Shown: positions 53,420 to 62,401 of the stretch, piece after piece
How positions within the stretch are numbered: the first letter of the stretch is position 1
How the letters are laid out: every line of letters starts with the position of its first letter
Source of the DNA: an uncultured Bacteriovoracaceae bacterium
GTDB taxonomy: Bacteria > Bdellovibrionota > Bacteriovoracia > Bacteriovoracales > Bacteriovoracaceae
Assembly (NCBI GenBank): GCA_950054155.1
Contig: CATLOT010000008.1
Span: 1-64,000 of the forward strand
Direction: 5' to 3'
DNA: 64,000 nt
The notes under the pieces: generated by a model
Databases searched by the model: none
What the model was told of the DNA's origin: nothing
The model's input: only the letters and a program-made list of their open reading frames with translations
Translations under genes and position numbers: made by a program

Positions 53420-54336
53420 TCCTTTCTTGTGATGGGGTAGGAGAGTTTTCCGGCCTCGCTTTCATGGCGCTCGATATTTCCAATTCGACCTTTCTTCGTC
53501 TCTCCAAGCTTTGAGCCCCAGTAAATGGGGTCATGTTCAAAAATCACATCAAGATTTTTATGAATGATAAAGTCAAAGAGCTTCTCTTTATGAAGAGTCG
53601 TCTCGCCGGGGCTAATATCGTAGCCCATGACCCAAGGAAGATGGACATGGTTTGATGTGGGGACGAGGTCTGTCAGGTAGAGAAAATCTTTGGTGTAGGG
53701 ATGCATAAGCCAAGGGGTGTGGCCAAAGCTAACTTTAAAGCGCAGCTCCTCCTTGTTATTGAGCATAAAGAGAAGTCCCTCTTCACCTTCATAGAAGGTG
53801 AGCATGCCCTTAGCCTCATAATAGTCTTTTATAAGGGGATCAAAAGAGTGGGTGTGAAAAGAGCCTGCATCTCTTGGGGTCGCATGATGAGCATAGTGCC
53901 AGTGGTCTTTATGAATATGGCAGTGAGCATTGGGAAAGGTGGGCACAAGTTCTCCAGATTCATTTAATTTACCAATGCCACCCACGTGATCAAAGTGAAG
54001 GTGGGAGATCACCAGGTCGGTCACCTGATCACAGCTTAGGCCAAGCTGGTTAAGGGCTTGCTCTAGTGGGTCTTTTGAACTTCTCACATCAAAAGTCTTT
54101 TCAAATTTTTCATCGTGGTAATCGCCAATACCTGTGTCGACAACAACAAGGCGATCTTTGGAGCGAATGACCCATAAGCGCAGCGCTAAATTTACCCGAT
54201 TCATTTCGTCGGCGGGATGAACGCGATTCCACATAGGTTTTGGAATGATGCCATACATTGCTCCGCCATCGAGCTTAAAGAAGGCGGGTTCAAGGATTGC
54301 ATAGGCCAGAGAATCATCAGTTGGGGTCGAAATCAT
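53416..54336 (-). CDS. MBL-fold hydrolase, AiiA/lactonase-like
   Basis: 306 aa. Motif VISHLHFDHVGG (HxHxDH), VVVDTGIGDYHDEKF, and HIHKDHW and FEHDPIYW regions fit the N-acyl homoserine lactonase-like subgroup. Ribosome-binding site GAGGTAA. Could quench acyl-homoserine lactones or hydrolyse other lactones; substrate not shown. Stop overlaps the GYF gene by 4 bases. Confidence 0.85.
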   Translation of the reverse strand: MISTPTDDSLAYAILEPAFFKLDGGAMYGIIPKPMWNRVHPADEMNRVNLALRLWVIRSKDRLVVVDTGIGDYHDEKFEKTFDVRSSKDPLEQALNQLGLSCDQVTDLVISHLHFDHVGGIGKLNESGELVPTFPNAHCHIHKDHWHYAHHATPRDAGSFHTHSFDPLIKDYYEAKGMLTFYEGEEGLLFMLNNKEELRFKVSFGHTPWLMHPYTKDFLYLTDLVPTSNHVHLPWVMGYDISPGETTLHKEKLFDFIIHKNLDVIFEHDPIYWGSKLGETKKGRIGNIERHESEAGKLSYPITRKD

Positions 54337-54451
54337 TTATTTACCTCAGGTTTTTTTTAAAGAAATCAAGGCAATGTAGTGCATTGCTCCTAGAGTAAGT
54401 CACCTCATACCACTATTATGGGGACAAATTTTGATTGTAAATACAGTGGAG

Positions 54452-54465
54452 TGTCATTAATGACA
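54452..54465. promoter_or_regulatory. Palindrome TGTCATTAATGACA upstream of sucC
   Basis: A perfect 14-bp palindrome lies 31 bases before the sucC start. It looks like an operator for a dimeric regulator of sucCD, but no known consensus is matched with confidence. A second inverted repeat GCAATG-TAGTG-CATTGC occurs at 54371-54387. Confidence 0.35.
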
Positions 54466-54496
54466 TTTCATGAAACTCATTTTGGGAGTCTCGATT

Positions 54497-55672
54497 ATGA
54501 ATGTGCACGAATACCAGGCAAAAGGATTGATGCGTGAATTCAACATCAATACCTTAAGAGGTAAAGTGGCCAAGACTGTTGACGAAGCAGTTAAAGCAGC
54601 CGAAGAACTAGGCGGGAATATTTGGGTTGTTAAAGCTCAGATCCATGCTGGAGGTCGCGGTAAGGCAGGCGGTGTGAAGCTTGCTAAATCATTAGATGAA
54701 GTTCGCGCTCACGCGGATGATATCCTTGGAAAAACTCTGGTAACTCACCAGACAGGTCCTGAAGGAAAGAAAGTTCACACACTTCTTATTGAAGAAGGTT
54801 GTGACATTGATCACGAGTACTATGCAGGTCTCGTTCTTGACCGTGGCACTGGCCGCATCACTTTCATGGCTTCAAGTGAAGGTGGCGTTGAGATTGAAAA
54901 GGTTGCGGAGGAAACTCCTGAGAAAATTATCAAAGTAGCTATTGATCCTGCAGCGGGATTCACTCCCTTTGTTGGTCGTAAGCTTGCTTATGGAATTGGC
55001 CTTAAGGACAAAGAGCTGGTTAAGAAAGCTTCTAAGTTCTTCCATGGTCTTTATAACCTCTATACTCAAAAAGATTGTACTGTGGCAGAGATTAACCCTC
55101 TTGTTGTGACAAAGGGTGGAGATGTTCTCGCACTTGATGCGAAACTTAACTTCGATGCCAATGCTCTTTTCCGTCATCCGGAAATTGAAGAGCTTCGCGA
55201 TCCTACTGAAGAGTCTGCAAAAGAACTCGAAGCAGGAGAGCACGGTCTTGCTTACATTGAGCTTGACGGTAATATTGGATGTCTTGTTAATGGTGCCGGT
55301 CTTGCGATGGGGACTCTTGATATCATCTCACTCTTTGGTGGAAAGCCTGCTAACTTCCTCGATGTAGGGGGCGGCGCTACTAAGGAAACTGTACAAAAAG
55401 CTTTCTCTATCATTCTTTCTGACGACAATGTCTCTGCGATTCTCGTTAATATTTTCGGTGGAATTATGAAGTGTGACATCATCGCTGAAGGTGTTGTTGG
55501 AGCTGCCAAAGAGCTTGGAGTTAAAGTACCTCTCGTTGTTCGTCTAGAAGGAACAAACGTTGCTCTTGGAAAGAAAATCCTAAATGAATCAGATCTCGAC
55601 ATTATTGCTGCCGAAGATCTTGCAGATGCAGCTCAAAAAGTTGTTGAAGCTGCTAAAAAAGGAGGCGAGTAA
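54497..55672 (+). CDS. sucC: Succinyl-CoA ligase (ADP-forming) beta subunit
   Basis: 391 aa, TCA cycle. Begins [12 protein letters not shown] with ATP-grasp regions [20 protein letters not shown] and INPLVV, then [13 protein letters not shown] and [17 protein letters not shown] for the CoA/succinate side. Start ATG 54497 has GGGAG; an in-frame ATG at 54470 is unlikely. Stop overlaps the sucD start by 1 base. Confidence 0.95.
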   Translation: MNVHEYQAKGLMREFNINTLRGKVAKTVDEAVKAAEELGGNIWVVKAQIHAGGRGKAGGVKLAKSLDEVRAHADDILGKTLVTHQTGPEGKKVHTLLIEEGCDIDHEYYAGLVLDRGTGRITFMASSEGGVEIEKVAEETPEKIIKVAIDPAAGFTPFVGRKLAYGIGLKDKELVKKASKFFHGLYNLYTQKDCTVAEINPLVVTKGGDVLALDAKLNFDANALFRHPEIEELRDPTEESAKELEAGEHGLAYIELDGNIGCLVNGAGLAMGTLDIISLFGGKPANFLDVGGGATKETVQKAFSIILSDDNVSAILVNIFGGIMKCDIIAEGVVGAAKELGVKVPLVVRLEGTNVALGKKILNESDLDIIAAEDLADAAQKVVEAAKKGGE

Positions 55673-56544
55673 TGGCCATCTTAGTAGGAAGAGACACAAA
55701 ACTCATCACTGTTGGATACACTGGAAAACAGGGAACATTTCACTCTCTGCAATCACGTGACTACGGAACAAACTTTGTTGGTGGTGTTACACCAGGTAAA
55801 GGTGGAACTGTTCACGAAGGTTTTCCTGTCTTCAACACCATTTTAGAAGCAAAGGAAAAGACAGAGTGTAATGCGGCGATGATTTTCGTTCCACCTCCTT
55901 TTGCAGCTGACTCAATCCTTGAGTGTATTGATGCTGAAATCCCACTCGTGATTGCAATCACAGAAGGAATTCCAATTACTGATATGGTTAAAGTTAAGGC
56001 AGCCCTTCGTGGTTCTAAGACACGCCTTATCGGTCCAAACTGCCCAGGAATTATCACTCCGGGTGAGTGTAAGATCGGAATTATGCCAGGTCATATTCAC
56101 ATGCCAGGTAAGGTAGGGGTTATCTCTCGTTCAGGAACTCTTACTTACGAAGCAGTTTACCAACTTACTCAAAGAGAAATTGGTCAATCAACTTGTGTTG
56201 GTATCGGTGGGGATCCTGTTAATGGAACGAACTTCATTGATATGCTTGAGCTCTTTGAAAAAGATCCAGATACTGAAGCCGTTATTATGATCGGTGAAAT
56301 TGGTGGTTCAGCAGAAACTGATGCTGGTCGCTGGATTAAGAAGAATATGACTAAGCCTGTTGTCAGCTTCATTGCTGGTGCTTCAGCGCCTCCCGGAAAA
56401 AGAATGGGTCACGCTGGTGCGATCATCTCTGGTGGAGATGACACGGCCGAAGCTAAGTTTCGTATCCTTGAAGAGTGTGGTGTAACGATTGCTCGTTCTC
56501 CAGCTGAGCTTGGTGCGAAAGTAGAAGAAGTACTTAAGAAATAA
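55672..56544 (+). CDS. sucD: Succinyl-CoA ligase alpha subunit
   Basis: 290 aa with the CoA-binding fold ([23 protein letters not shown]), [20 protein letters not shown], and [11 protein letters not shown] with the phosphorylated His247. Pairs with SucC. TAATG overlap. Confidence 0.96.
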   Translation: MAILVGRDTKLITVGYTGKQGTFHSLQSRDYGTNFVGGVTPGKGGTVHEGFPVFNTILEAKEKTECNAAMIFVPPPFAADSILECIDAEIPLVIAITEGIPITDMVKVKAALRGSKTRLIGPNCPGIITPGECKIGIMPGHIHMPGKVGVISRSGTLTYEAVYQLTQREIGQSTCVGIGGDPVNGTNFIDMLELFEKDPDTEAVIMIGEIGGSAETDAGRWIKKNMTKPVVSFIAGASAPPGKRMGHAGAIISGGDDTAEAKFRILEECGVTIARSPAELGAKVEEVLKK

Positions 56545-56576
56545 TCCTGTAGAAGTTAATATTGAGGAGTTAAAAA

Positions 56577-56999
56577 ATGGAAAAAACATTTTCAATCGTA
56601 AAGCCAAACGCCGTTCTTGATAACAACATCGGTAACATCATCGCTCGCTTTGAAAAAGAAGGTCTTAGAATTGCTGCTGCAAAACTAACGACTCTTTCTA
56701 AAGAAAAAGCAGAGGGATTCTATATTGAGCACAAAGAAAGACCATTCTTTGGAGAGCTCGTTTCTTTCATGACATCAGCTCCAGTAATGCTCTTGGTTCT
56801 TGAAGGTGAGAACGCGGTCGACAAAAACCGTGAGATCATGGGTGCCACTAATCCTGCTGATGCTGCTGAGAACACTCTTCGTAAGCTTTACGCTAAGAGC
56901 GTTGGGGAAAATGCTGTTCACGGATCTGACTCTCAAGCAAGTGCTGAGAGAGAGATCAACTACTTCTTTGATGCCTCTGAAGTAATGGATCGTTTCTAA
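56577..56999 (+). CDS. ndk: Nucleoside diphosphate kinase
   Basis: 140 aa, catalyses phosphate transfer between nucleoside tri- and diphosphates. [10 protein letters not shown] at the start and the active His115 in NAVHGSDS. Ribosome-binding site GAGGAG. Follows sucD by 32 bases, and NDK is known to associate with succinyl-CoA ligase in other bacteria. The terminator at 57034 ends the operon. Confidence 0.96.
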   Translation: MEKTFSIVKPNAVLDNNIGNIIARFEKEGLRIAAAKLTTLSKEKAEGFYIEHKERPFFGELVSFMTSAPVMLLVLEGENAVDKNREIMGATNPADAAENTLRKLYAKSVGENAVHGSDSQASAEREINYFFDASEVMDRF

Positions 57000-57033
57000 T
57001 CATTTATTAGAGATTCTTCAAAAAAAGATAATG

Positions 57034-57063
57034 AAGCTCCCCATATTGGGGAGCTTTTTTTTT
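57034..57063 (+). terminator. Rho-independent terminator of sucCD-ndk
   Basis: AAGCTCCCCA (57034-57043) and TGGGGAGCTT (57047-57056) form a perfect 10-bp stem with loop TAT, followed by a T-run to 57063. Confidence 0.95.
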
Positions 57064-57079
57064 GTGCTAAACTAAGAGA

Positions 57080-58030
57080 GTGTTAAAAAGTCTTAAGTTA
57101 CTATTTGTGAAAGCCCTTAAAGATGAAGGGGAAGAGTCTTTAAAGAGAGCTCTAGGAGAAGCTTATCTTCAGTTTGAGGTTAGGGATGCAAGTGGTGAGT
57201 GGCTTCTCCTTGCTCTTAAGGAACACGAACATTATCTTCTTCCGACTTCTCTATCTCACGATCTGTTAAAATTTCTCGATGAGATTTAAGAGGGCTGTCT
57301 TGAAAATCAATCTTTAACGCCCTTTCTCGATCAATTAGAGGAGAATGATCTCCCAACTGATATAAGAAAAGTTGTCGATCCCATTCATCTCCTCTCCTTT
57401 GCTTTTGCGGTGGAGCGTCTTAATCTTCTGGGGATTATCAAGCTGCATTCCATTCAAAAGCCCGTGGTGCTTTTTCTAAAGGCTTGGAAAAAGGAGAGAA
57501 TGAGTAAGAACTTTGCAAAGTTCTTCCTCACTCTCAATATTTTTGAGGCCTTTCTCGTCGACCTTTGCACAGGTTTTTGGGCCAATGCCACCTTACCTTT
57601 GATGTTCTTTAATCCCAATTATCAGGGCTTCTTTGGCCTCTTTAAAAAATATCATTTTGGAGCGCCATCGCGCTTTAGTGAAGACGGCAATGGTCTTCTT
57701 CTCTTTAGTCCCGCCCAAAAGGAATGGAGTGATCTTTATCAAGTGTGGAATATGGCCTTGGTTGTTCAGTTTCCTCAATCCGTTTATCTTTTAACAAAGC
57801 TTCTGATTCCCTCTGTTAGTCGTTACAGTGACCGGCCTGGCAATTATATGCACCAAAGAATTAGCGCTCTTCTCTTGGCCATGAACTTCATTGACATGGC
57901 CCATCATCACCCTCGAACTAAAGTCGACATTTCACAAATTCCCCCTTTTCCAAAGGAAATTATTGAGCGCTGGGGATATATAAATGAGCTAAGTGCAAGA
58001 GATTACATGCGGCTAGTACGCCGCACTTAA
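57080..58030 (+). pseudogene. Gene interrupted by an in-frame TAA (316-codon frame)
   Basis: A GTG start at 57080 opens a frame that meets TAA at 57287-57289 after 69 codons. The same frame continues without a stop to 58030, and the 40 codons after the TAA read as normal protein (CLENQSLTPFLDQLEENDLP) with no start codon until GTG 57410, which lacks a ribosome-binding site. The simplest reading is one gene broken by a nonsense mutation or read error. The C-terminal part has hydrophobic and aromatic helices (FLVDLCTGFWANATLPLMFF) and HQRISALLLAMNFIDMAHHH. No family is recognised. The terminator of ndk ends before it. Confidence 0.6.
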
Positions 58031-58087
58031 GTTTTCCATAGGCTTTAAAAATGTCATTTATTTATGATAGGTTTTCCAAAACTTTTT

Positions 58088-58290
58088 TAAACTGACCGAC
58101 TTAAATGGTGTTTAAATTCTCTTGAGCTTAGGACTTTAAATAAAAACGTTAGCTTAGGACATTAATTGGTGTTGCCAAAAGAGAGGTAAGCTCTTAAGCA
58201 TGTCACCTAAGATATCCACCTTAAGTTGTTAGTTTAATTAACGATGAACTGGCCGTTTTTTTATCAGCACCAACTAGAGGGGTCAGTTTA
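58088..58290. repeat. TIR element copy 2, flanked by 11-bp direct repeat
   Basis: 203 bp, with imperfect 23-bp TIRs at 58088-58110 and 58268-58290 sharing the TAAACTGACC/GGTCAGTTTA ends and TGGTG/CACCA borders of copy 1. It is flanked by direct repeats AAAACTTTTTT at 58078-58088 and 58290-58300, a possible target duplication. Inside are two copies of AGCTTAGGAC-N-TTAA (58125 and 58151), 26 bases apart. It ends 20 bases before the start of the Cys-repeat gene, so the element forms its leader. Confidence 0.75.
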
Positions 58291-58309
58291 AAACTTTTTT
58301 TGGAGAGAA

Positions 58310-59137
58310 ATGATGAAGAAAATGACCTTTGCTTTTATGTTATCTTTTTCAGCTTTTGCTGGTCTCAATGATGCTGAATCCTTAGAACAAATTGCTTCCA
58401 ACCACTGGCGCGTGACCTGTCTTGATGGAACTCGTGAAACAGTGACCACTGAGCAGATTTTAAATAATGACGTTTGTGATCAATCCCCTCAATATGACAG
58501 TTGTGTAAGCGCGGCAACGAGTGCACTTCCAGCCCACCAACATGATAGTCAATCGGAGATGGCCCGTATTATCAAGGCCTGTTCAAAAGGCTCAGAGGGT
58601 GCTGGTCAGTGTGTGAAGTTTAGTACAGATAATCTTCCTGATTATAATCATGACTCTCTCAGTGAAATGATCTCCCTTATTGAAACATGTCGTGCGGTTG
58701 AAAGCATAAGTTCAGCCCTTTGTCTTAGGGTGACAGCAGAGGCGCTTCCTGATTACAACCACGACTCTCTCTCAGAAATGAAAAGACTTATCAGCTCCTG
58801 TGGCTCTGATTCAATGGGAATTGGTCAATGCGTACAGGGCTCACTAAATGGACTGCCTGAGTATAACTATGATTCTCTAAGCGAGATGGACACGATCGTT
58901 TCTAGTTGTCGTGACGCGAGAACAGTGGGCTCAGGGGAGTGTGTTGAGGTCGCTGTTGATGGCCTTCCTGACTACAACCACGATTCTCTTTCAGAGATGA
59001 CAAAAATTACCAAGGCGTGTTCTCAAGGCGGAAGAGGAGTTGGAAAGTGTTTAAAAGGAGCTGTGGCAAGTCTTCCTGATTATCAACATGATTCACTCTC
59101 TGAAATGCTCTCTCTCATTGAAAACTGTAGCCGTTAA
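58310..59137 (+). CDS. Secreted protein with six Cys-paired repeats
   Basis: 275 aa. A signal peptide (1-17) is followed by a 45-residue lead region with two Cys, then six repeats at 65, 101, 138, 174, 211 and 247. Each is C-x25-C with the core LPDYNHDSLSEM; the gaps between repeats alternate 10 and 11 residues. The first repeat is the most diverged (LPAHQHDSQSEM). Disulfides within repeats are likely. The family is not recognised. GGAGAG ribosome-binding site directly after TIR element copy 2. The stop interlocks with the DUF2914 gene by 4 bases. Confidence 0.8.
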   Translation: MMKKMTFAFMLSFSAFAGLNDAESLEQIASNHWRVTCLDGTRETVTTEQILNNDVCDQSPQYDSCVSAATSALPAHQHDSQSEMARIIKACSKGSEGAGQCVKFSTDNLPDYNHDSLSEMISLIETCRAVESISSALCLRVTAEALPDYNHDSLSEMKRLISSCGSDSMGIGQCVQGSLNGLPEYNYDSLSEMDTIVSSCRDARTVGSGECVEVAVDGLPDYNHDSLSEMTKITKACSQGGRGVGKCLKGAVASLPDYQHDSLSEMLSLIENCSR

Positions 59138-60300
59138 TCACCATCGGTAATAACCGTAAAGTTCCTCTCTTTGGTTTCATTCGAAGAGAGGATTTCAAAT
59201 TCAAGGCGGCCAATTTCAAGACCACTGGTCGTCTCAACTAAAACCCTCCACAGACCTGGCGTATAATTTTGCTTATAGGCATAGCCGCGAAAGCCTTTTT
59301 CTCTTCCCCCTAAAATACTTAAGGGGATCTTATCGCTCGTCAACCAGTCGCCACTCTTATAAGTCTGCCAATGAACAAAGACCTGATCTTCAAAACCGCC
59401 TGGAGCAAAGATACGAGCGAAGAAAAAAACCTTATCGCCGGGGCGTGCGCTAAAGAGTTCATCCGAAGTGTGCCAAAAGCGCCACCAGGGTCTTTCGTGG
59501 TGAAGTTCATAGCGGGGATAGTCTTTGACAACCTTGTGATAGACACCGGCCGTTTCAAGAGAGAGTGGAACTGGCGGCATTAAATTGAGAAGCCTCATCA
59601 CGAAGATAAAGAAAGCGAGACCGACGCCAGGAATAAGCCATGAACGTTTAAGGCTTGGCAGAGGGCATTTGATTTTAAGAAAGGCCCACAGAAAAAGAGC
59701 GAGTAAGAGCGCATAAATGGAAAGGCTCAAGATAAACATCAACGTCCCCACTTTGCCGCCAATTTGTGGAATATAAACTAAGCAAAAGGAAAGGAGAGAG
59801 AGGTTGATAAGGATACCCTTAATAAGGTGACCTAGTTTTTGAAAGGCGGGCAATTCATTGAGCAGAAGAAGGCTCACCATGAAGAGGAGAAAAATGAGAC
59901 TTGTTGAGAGGCTCGCACTCTTAAAATAAAAGAGCGTAAAAGCTGAAAGGAGTGCCCCCTGGCCGAAATGAAAAATCTCATCACGATAGGTGAGGATTAG
60001 AGTTTTGAGTTTTGAGGATGTCTCCGTAAGCTTAACTTCTTTTATTTCTAGGACAAAGGTGTAAAGAGAGATCACCAAATAGAAGGTGAGGGTGACAATA
60101 TTGAGACCATCATCAACTCGACCTAAAGTGAAGACATCAAGGAGAAACCCTCCAAAGAAAAAGAGGGCAGGAGCAATATGCTCATATTGCTCGTAGAACT
60201 CTTTAATTTTTATAGTCTTATCAGAGTCGTTGAGAATCAAATTTAGAAACTGGTTCCAAGGGCCATTACGATTGCAACTGTCCAGGTCATGACCAACCAA
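59134..60300 (-). CDS. DUF2914 multi-pass membrane protein
   Basis: 388 aa. Eight or so membrane segments occupy about 40-240, and the C-terminal soluble domain (YHKVVKDYPRYELHHERPWWRFWHTSDELF, VFVHWQTYKSGDWL, GLWRVLVET) matches DUF2914. The start is a TTG at 60300; a later TTG at 60240 is also possible, because a 24-aa frame with a good ribosome-binding site overlaps the first 20 codons. Function unknown. Confidence 0.75.
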   Translation of the reverse strand: MVGHDLDSCNRNGPWNQFLNLILNDSDKTIKIKEFYEQYEHIAPALFFFGGFLLDVFTLGRVDDGLNIVTLTFYLVISLYTFVLEIKEVKLTETSSKLKTLILTYRDEIFHFGQGALLSAFTLFYFKSASLSTSLIFLLFMVSLLLLNELPAFQKLGHLIKGILINLSLLSFCLVYIPQIGGKVGTLMFILSLSIYALLLALFLWAFLKIKCPLPSLKRSWLIPGVGLAFFIFVMRLLNLMPPVPLSLETAGVYHKVVKDYPRYELHHERPWWRFWHTSDELFSARPGDKVFFFARIFAPGGFEDQVFVHWQTYKSGDWLTSDKIPLSILGGREKGFRGYAYKQNYTPGLWRVLVETTSGLEIGRLEFEILSSNETKERNFTVITDGD

Positions 60301-60317
60301 AATACTATTTTAAACAT
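60243..60317 (-). CDS. Candidate 24-aa hydrophobic peptide before the DUF2914 gene
   Basis: ATG at 60317 is preceded by AAGGATGG nine bases upstream and encodes 24 residues, mostly hydrophobic (MFKIVFWLVMTWTVAIVMAL). It overlaps the proposed N-terminus of the DUF2914 gene in another frame. It could be a leader that couples translation of the next gene. Support is only the ribosome-binding site and composition. Confidence 0.25.
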   Translation of the reverse strand: MFKIVFWLVMTWTVAIVMALGTSF

Positions 60318-60464
60318 GGTTTCCATCCTTGTAGGTCTTAGTGCTCCCTCATAGAGCGGTCTTAGTATACCCAGAAAAATGGTCTAAGCGCTATAGTCTT
60401 TTGTCAGATTGATGTTAAACTATTTCTAGTTTCGTAATAATAAATAGTAATTAAGAAGGATTTT

Positions 60465-60947
60465 ATGAAAGCCATTAGTGTTCTCCTACTCAGTCTACTT
60501 TTTAGTGTCTCACTCTATGCCAAAGGTTCTTTAAAAGTACTTGTGAACCTCTCGCCGGCAGGGTCATTTGAAATCAAATCATCAAAGGTAAAAGGGAGTG
60601 TGAAGAAACAGGGAGACGCTTATGTCACAAGTGGCCTTAGTGTCCGAGTAAAGAGCTTTGATACTGGATTGGAGCTAAGAGATAATCACCTCAAGGATAA
60701 GCTGGAAGCCAAGAAGCACAAGAAGATTGAGATTCTTAAAGGAACGGCAAAAGGTGGCAAAGGTGTGGCCATTATCCAAGTTAAAGATATTCAAAAAAAG
60801 ATAAGCTTTAGTTATTCTGTTAAAGGGAATCGAATGATGGTTAAGTTTCCTTTGAATCTAAAAGACTTTAAGTTCAGTGGGATTAAATACGCAGGTATTG
60901 GCGTAAAGGATACAGTTCAAGTAAGTGCCGATGTTCCAATTAAGTAG
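60465..60947 (+). CDS. YceI-like periplasmic protein
   Basis: 160 aa with a signal peptide ending LYA. Pattern VTSGLSVRVKSFDTGLELRD and DKLEAKKHKKIEI matches YceI. AAGGA upstream. Overlaps the cytochrome lipoprotein gene by 17 bases, so the two probably work together, perhaps in handling a quinone-like ligand near a redox protein (inference). Confidence 0.8.
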   Translation: MKAISVLLLSLLFSVSLYAKGSLKVLVNLSPAGSFEIKSSKVKGSVKKQGDAYVTSGLSVRVKSFDTGLELRDNHLKDKLEAKKHKKIEILKGTAKGGKGVAIIQVKDIQKKISFSYSVKGNRMMVKFPLNLKDFKFSGIKYAGIGVKDTVQVSADVPIK

Positions 60948-61305
60948 AAATTTAATTTTGGTCCTGTCCCTGGTGGGCTGTGGCCAATCATTTAACTCTA
61001 ATACTAATGACTATAATCTTATAGCCTCAAGTTACTGTGCCGATCAGTCCAACACAGCCCTGTGCGATGCTAATGCTATCATTCAGCAAAACTGTGCCAA
61101 TTGCCATTTTCATTCTGGCTGGGCAGCTTACGATACTGATGAGGAGTGGATTAATTCTGGAAATGGCCGTGTGGTTGCGGGCGATGCTGATGGTTCAACC
61201 CTCATAACTAAACTTCGAAACTATGGGGGCAATATGCCTGAAGGTGCTCCCCAAATTAGTAACGAAGATGCCGAAACCTTACGAGACTGGATTAACGGCC
61301 TTTAA
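60931..61305 (+). CDS. c-type cytochrome lipoprotein
   Basis: 124 aa. Lipobox LVGC near residue 17, one haem motif CANCH, and a distal MPEGAP where Met can be the second ligand. An in-frame GTG at 60925 is an alternative start. Probably an outer-membrane or periplasmic electron carrier. Overlaps the YceI-like gene and converges with the TPR gene. Confidence 0.8.
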   Translation: MFQLSRNLILVLSLVGCGQSFNSNTNDYNLIASSYCADQSNTALCDANAIIQQNCANCHFHSGWAAYDTDEEWINSGNGRVVAGDADGSTLITKLRNYGGNMPEGAPQISNEDAETLRDWINGL

Positions 61306-61318
61306 ATTCTATCCAAAA

Positions 61319-62401
61319 TTAGAAAGTGTAGAGGGCGCCTAGAGACCAGATGCTTGAGCTAAAGCGCTGAACCTTACCAAACTTTGTCGTGATACCCCAT
61401 TTTTCAAAACGCCAATCCGCTTGAAGAAGAAGTCCGTAGGTAAAGATATCAGCGTCTTCAATAATATCCCCCTCAGCCGCTTCATATTCAGCTTGGCGAA
61501 TAACGAAGGGGATATGAAGACCTATTGAAGCTTGCTTAGAGGCCGGCTTCCAAAGAAAGCTAGGGCCAAAGAAGAGAGCTGAAGAGCTGACGTCCTTTTG
61601 AAAATAAGTAAAGGGGTCATTAGGATCATCATTTCCAATGGTCTGATTGGTAAGGGCATAGCAGCCACTGATATTCGTTTCCCAATAATCATTCTCATAG
61701 CGCCAGCCACCTCCAAGACAAGTGCCTTCACCAGTTGACTTGAGGGTGTACTCACCACCACTACTTCGGATCAGCTTCACTTCATCACGCCAAGAAACAT
61801 AGGAGCTTTGAACGAACCAACTCGTGCGATACTTGACGGCCTTGAGGTGTTGTTCTCTTTTTTCGATTCTCTCTGTAATCGTTTCATAACTATCGTCTTC
61901 ATAGTCACTCTCTTCGAGAATAGCGACGTACATGAAGGAATTTTTTTTGAGAAGCTCATAGAGGTTAGGGCGTAGTGGGCGGTCATCTGCTAAGATGATT
62001 TGGGCCAGCGCTTCAGCTCTTCTGTGGTAGGCCTCAAGAAGTTTCTCTGGAATATCTTCATCGCCTTCATAGTCGCCACTTTTATAGGCTGCAATGATGG
62101 CGTGGTTCTTCGCTTTGTAGTGATTGAGAATGAGGCTTGTGTACATTTTCTCAGCTTCTTTCCAGCGGCCTAATTTTTCAAAGCTGTAGCCAGCAAGAAA
62201 GAGGGCACCAGAGGGGGTACGACCATCATTTAGGTTAAAAGCGCGTGTTAAGACTTCGAGAGCGTCTTCATAATTTCCTCTTTTATAGGCGGCCTTAGCG
62301 GTTTCAAAGAGGCGCTTCTCACTCTTTGAAATTCGTAAAGGGGCTGCATAACTTAGTCCACTAAAGAAGAGGCACAGAATGAGGGAGAGTCTTAAAACCA
62401 T
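61319..62401 (-). CDS. TPR-containing outer-membrane-type protein
   Basis: 360 aa. A signal peptide ending SYA is followed by TPR-like helices (AKAAYKRGNYEDALEVLTRAF, LAGYSFEKLGRWKEAEKMY) to about residue 140 and a C-terminal beta-rich region ending LGALYTF, typical of a barrel closing strand. Start ATG at 62401 overlaps the upstream gene by 10 bases. No family name beyond this. Confidence 0.75.
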   Translation of the reverse strand: MVLRLSLILCLFFSGLSYAAPLRISKSEKRLFETAKAAYKRGNYEDALEVLTRAFNLNDGRTPSGALFLAGYSFEKLGRWKEAEKMYTSLILNHYKAKNHAIIAAYKSGDYEGDEDIPEKLLEAYHRRAEALAQIILADDRPLRPNLYELLKKNSFMYVAILEESDYEDDSYETITERIEKREQHLKAVKYRTSWFVQSSYVSWRDEVKLIRSSGGEYTLKSTGEGTCLGGGWRYENDYWETNISGCYALTNQTIGNDDPNDPFTYFQKDVSSSALFFGPSFLWKPASKQASIGLHIPFVIRQAEYEAAEGDIIEDADIFTYGLLLQADWRFEKWGITTKFGKVQRFSSSIWSLGALYTF

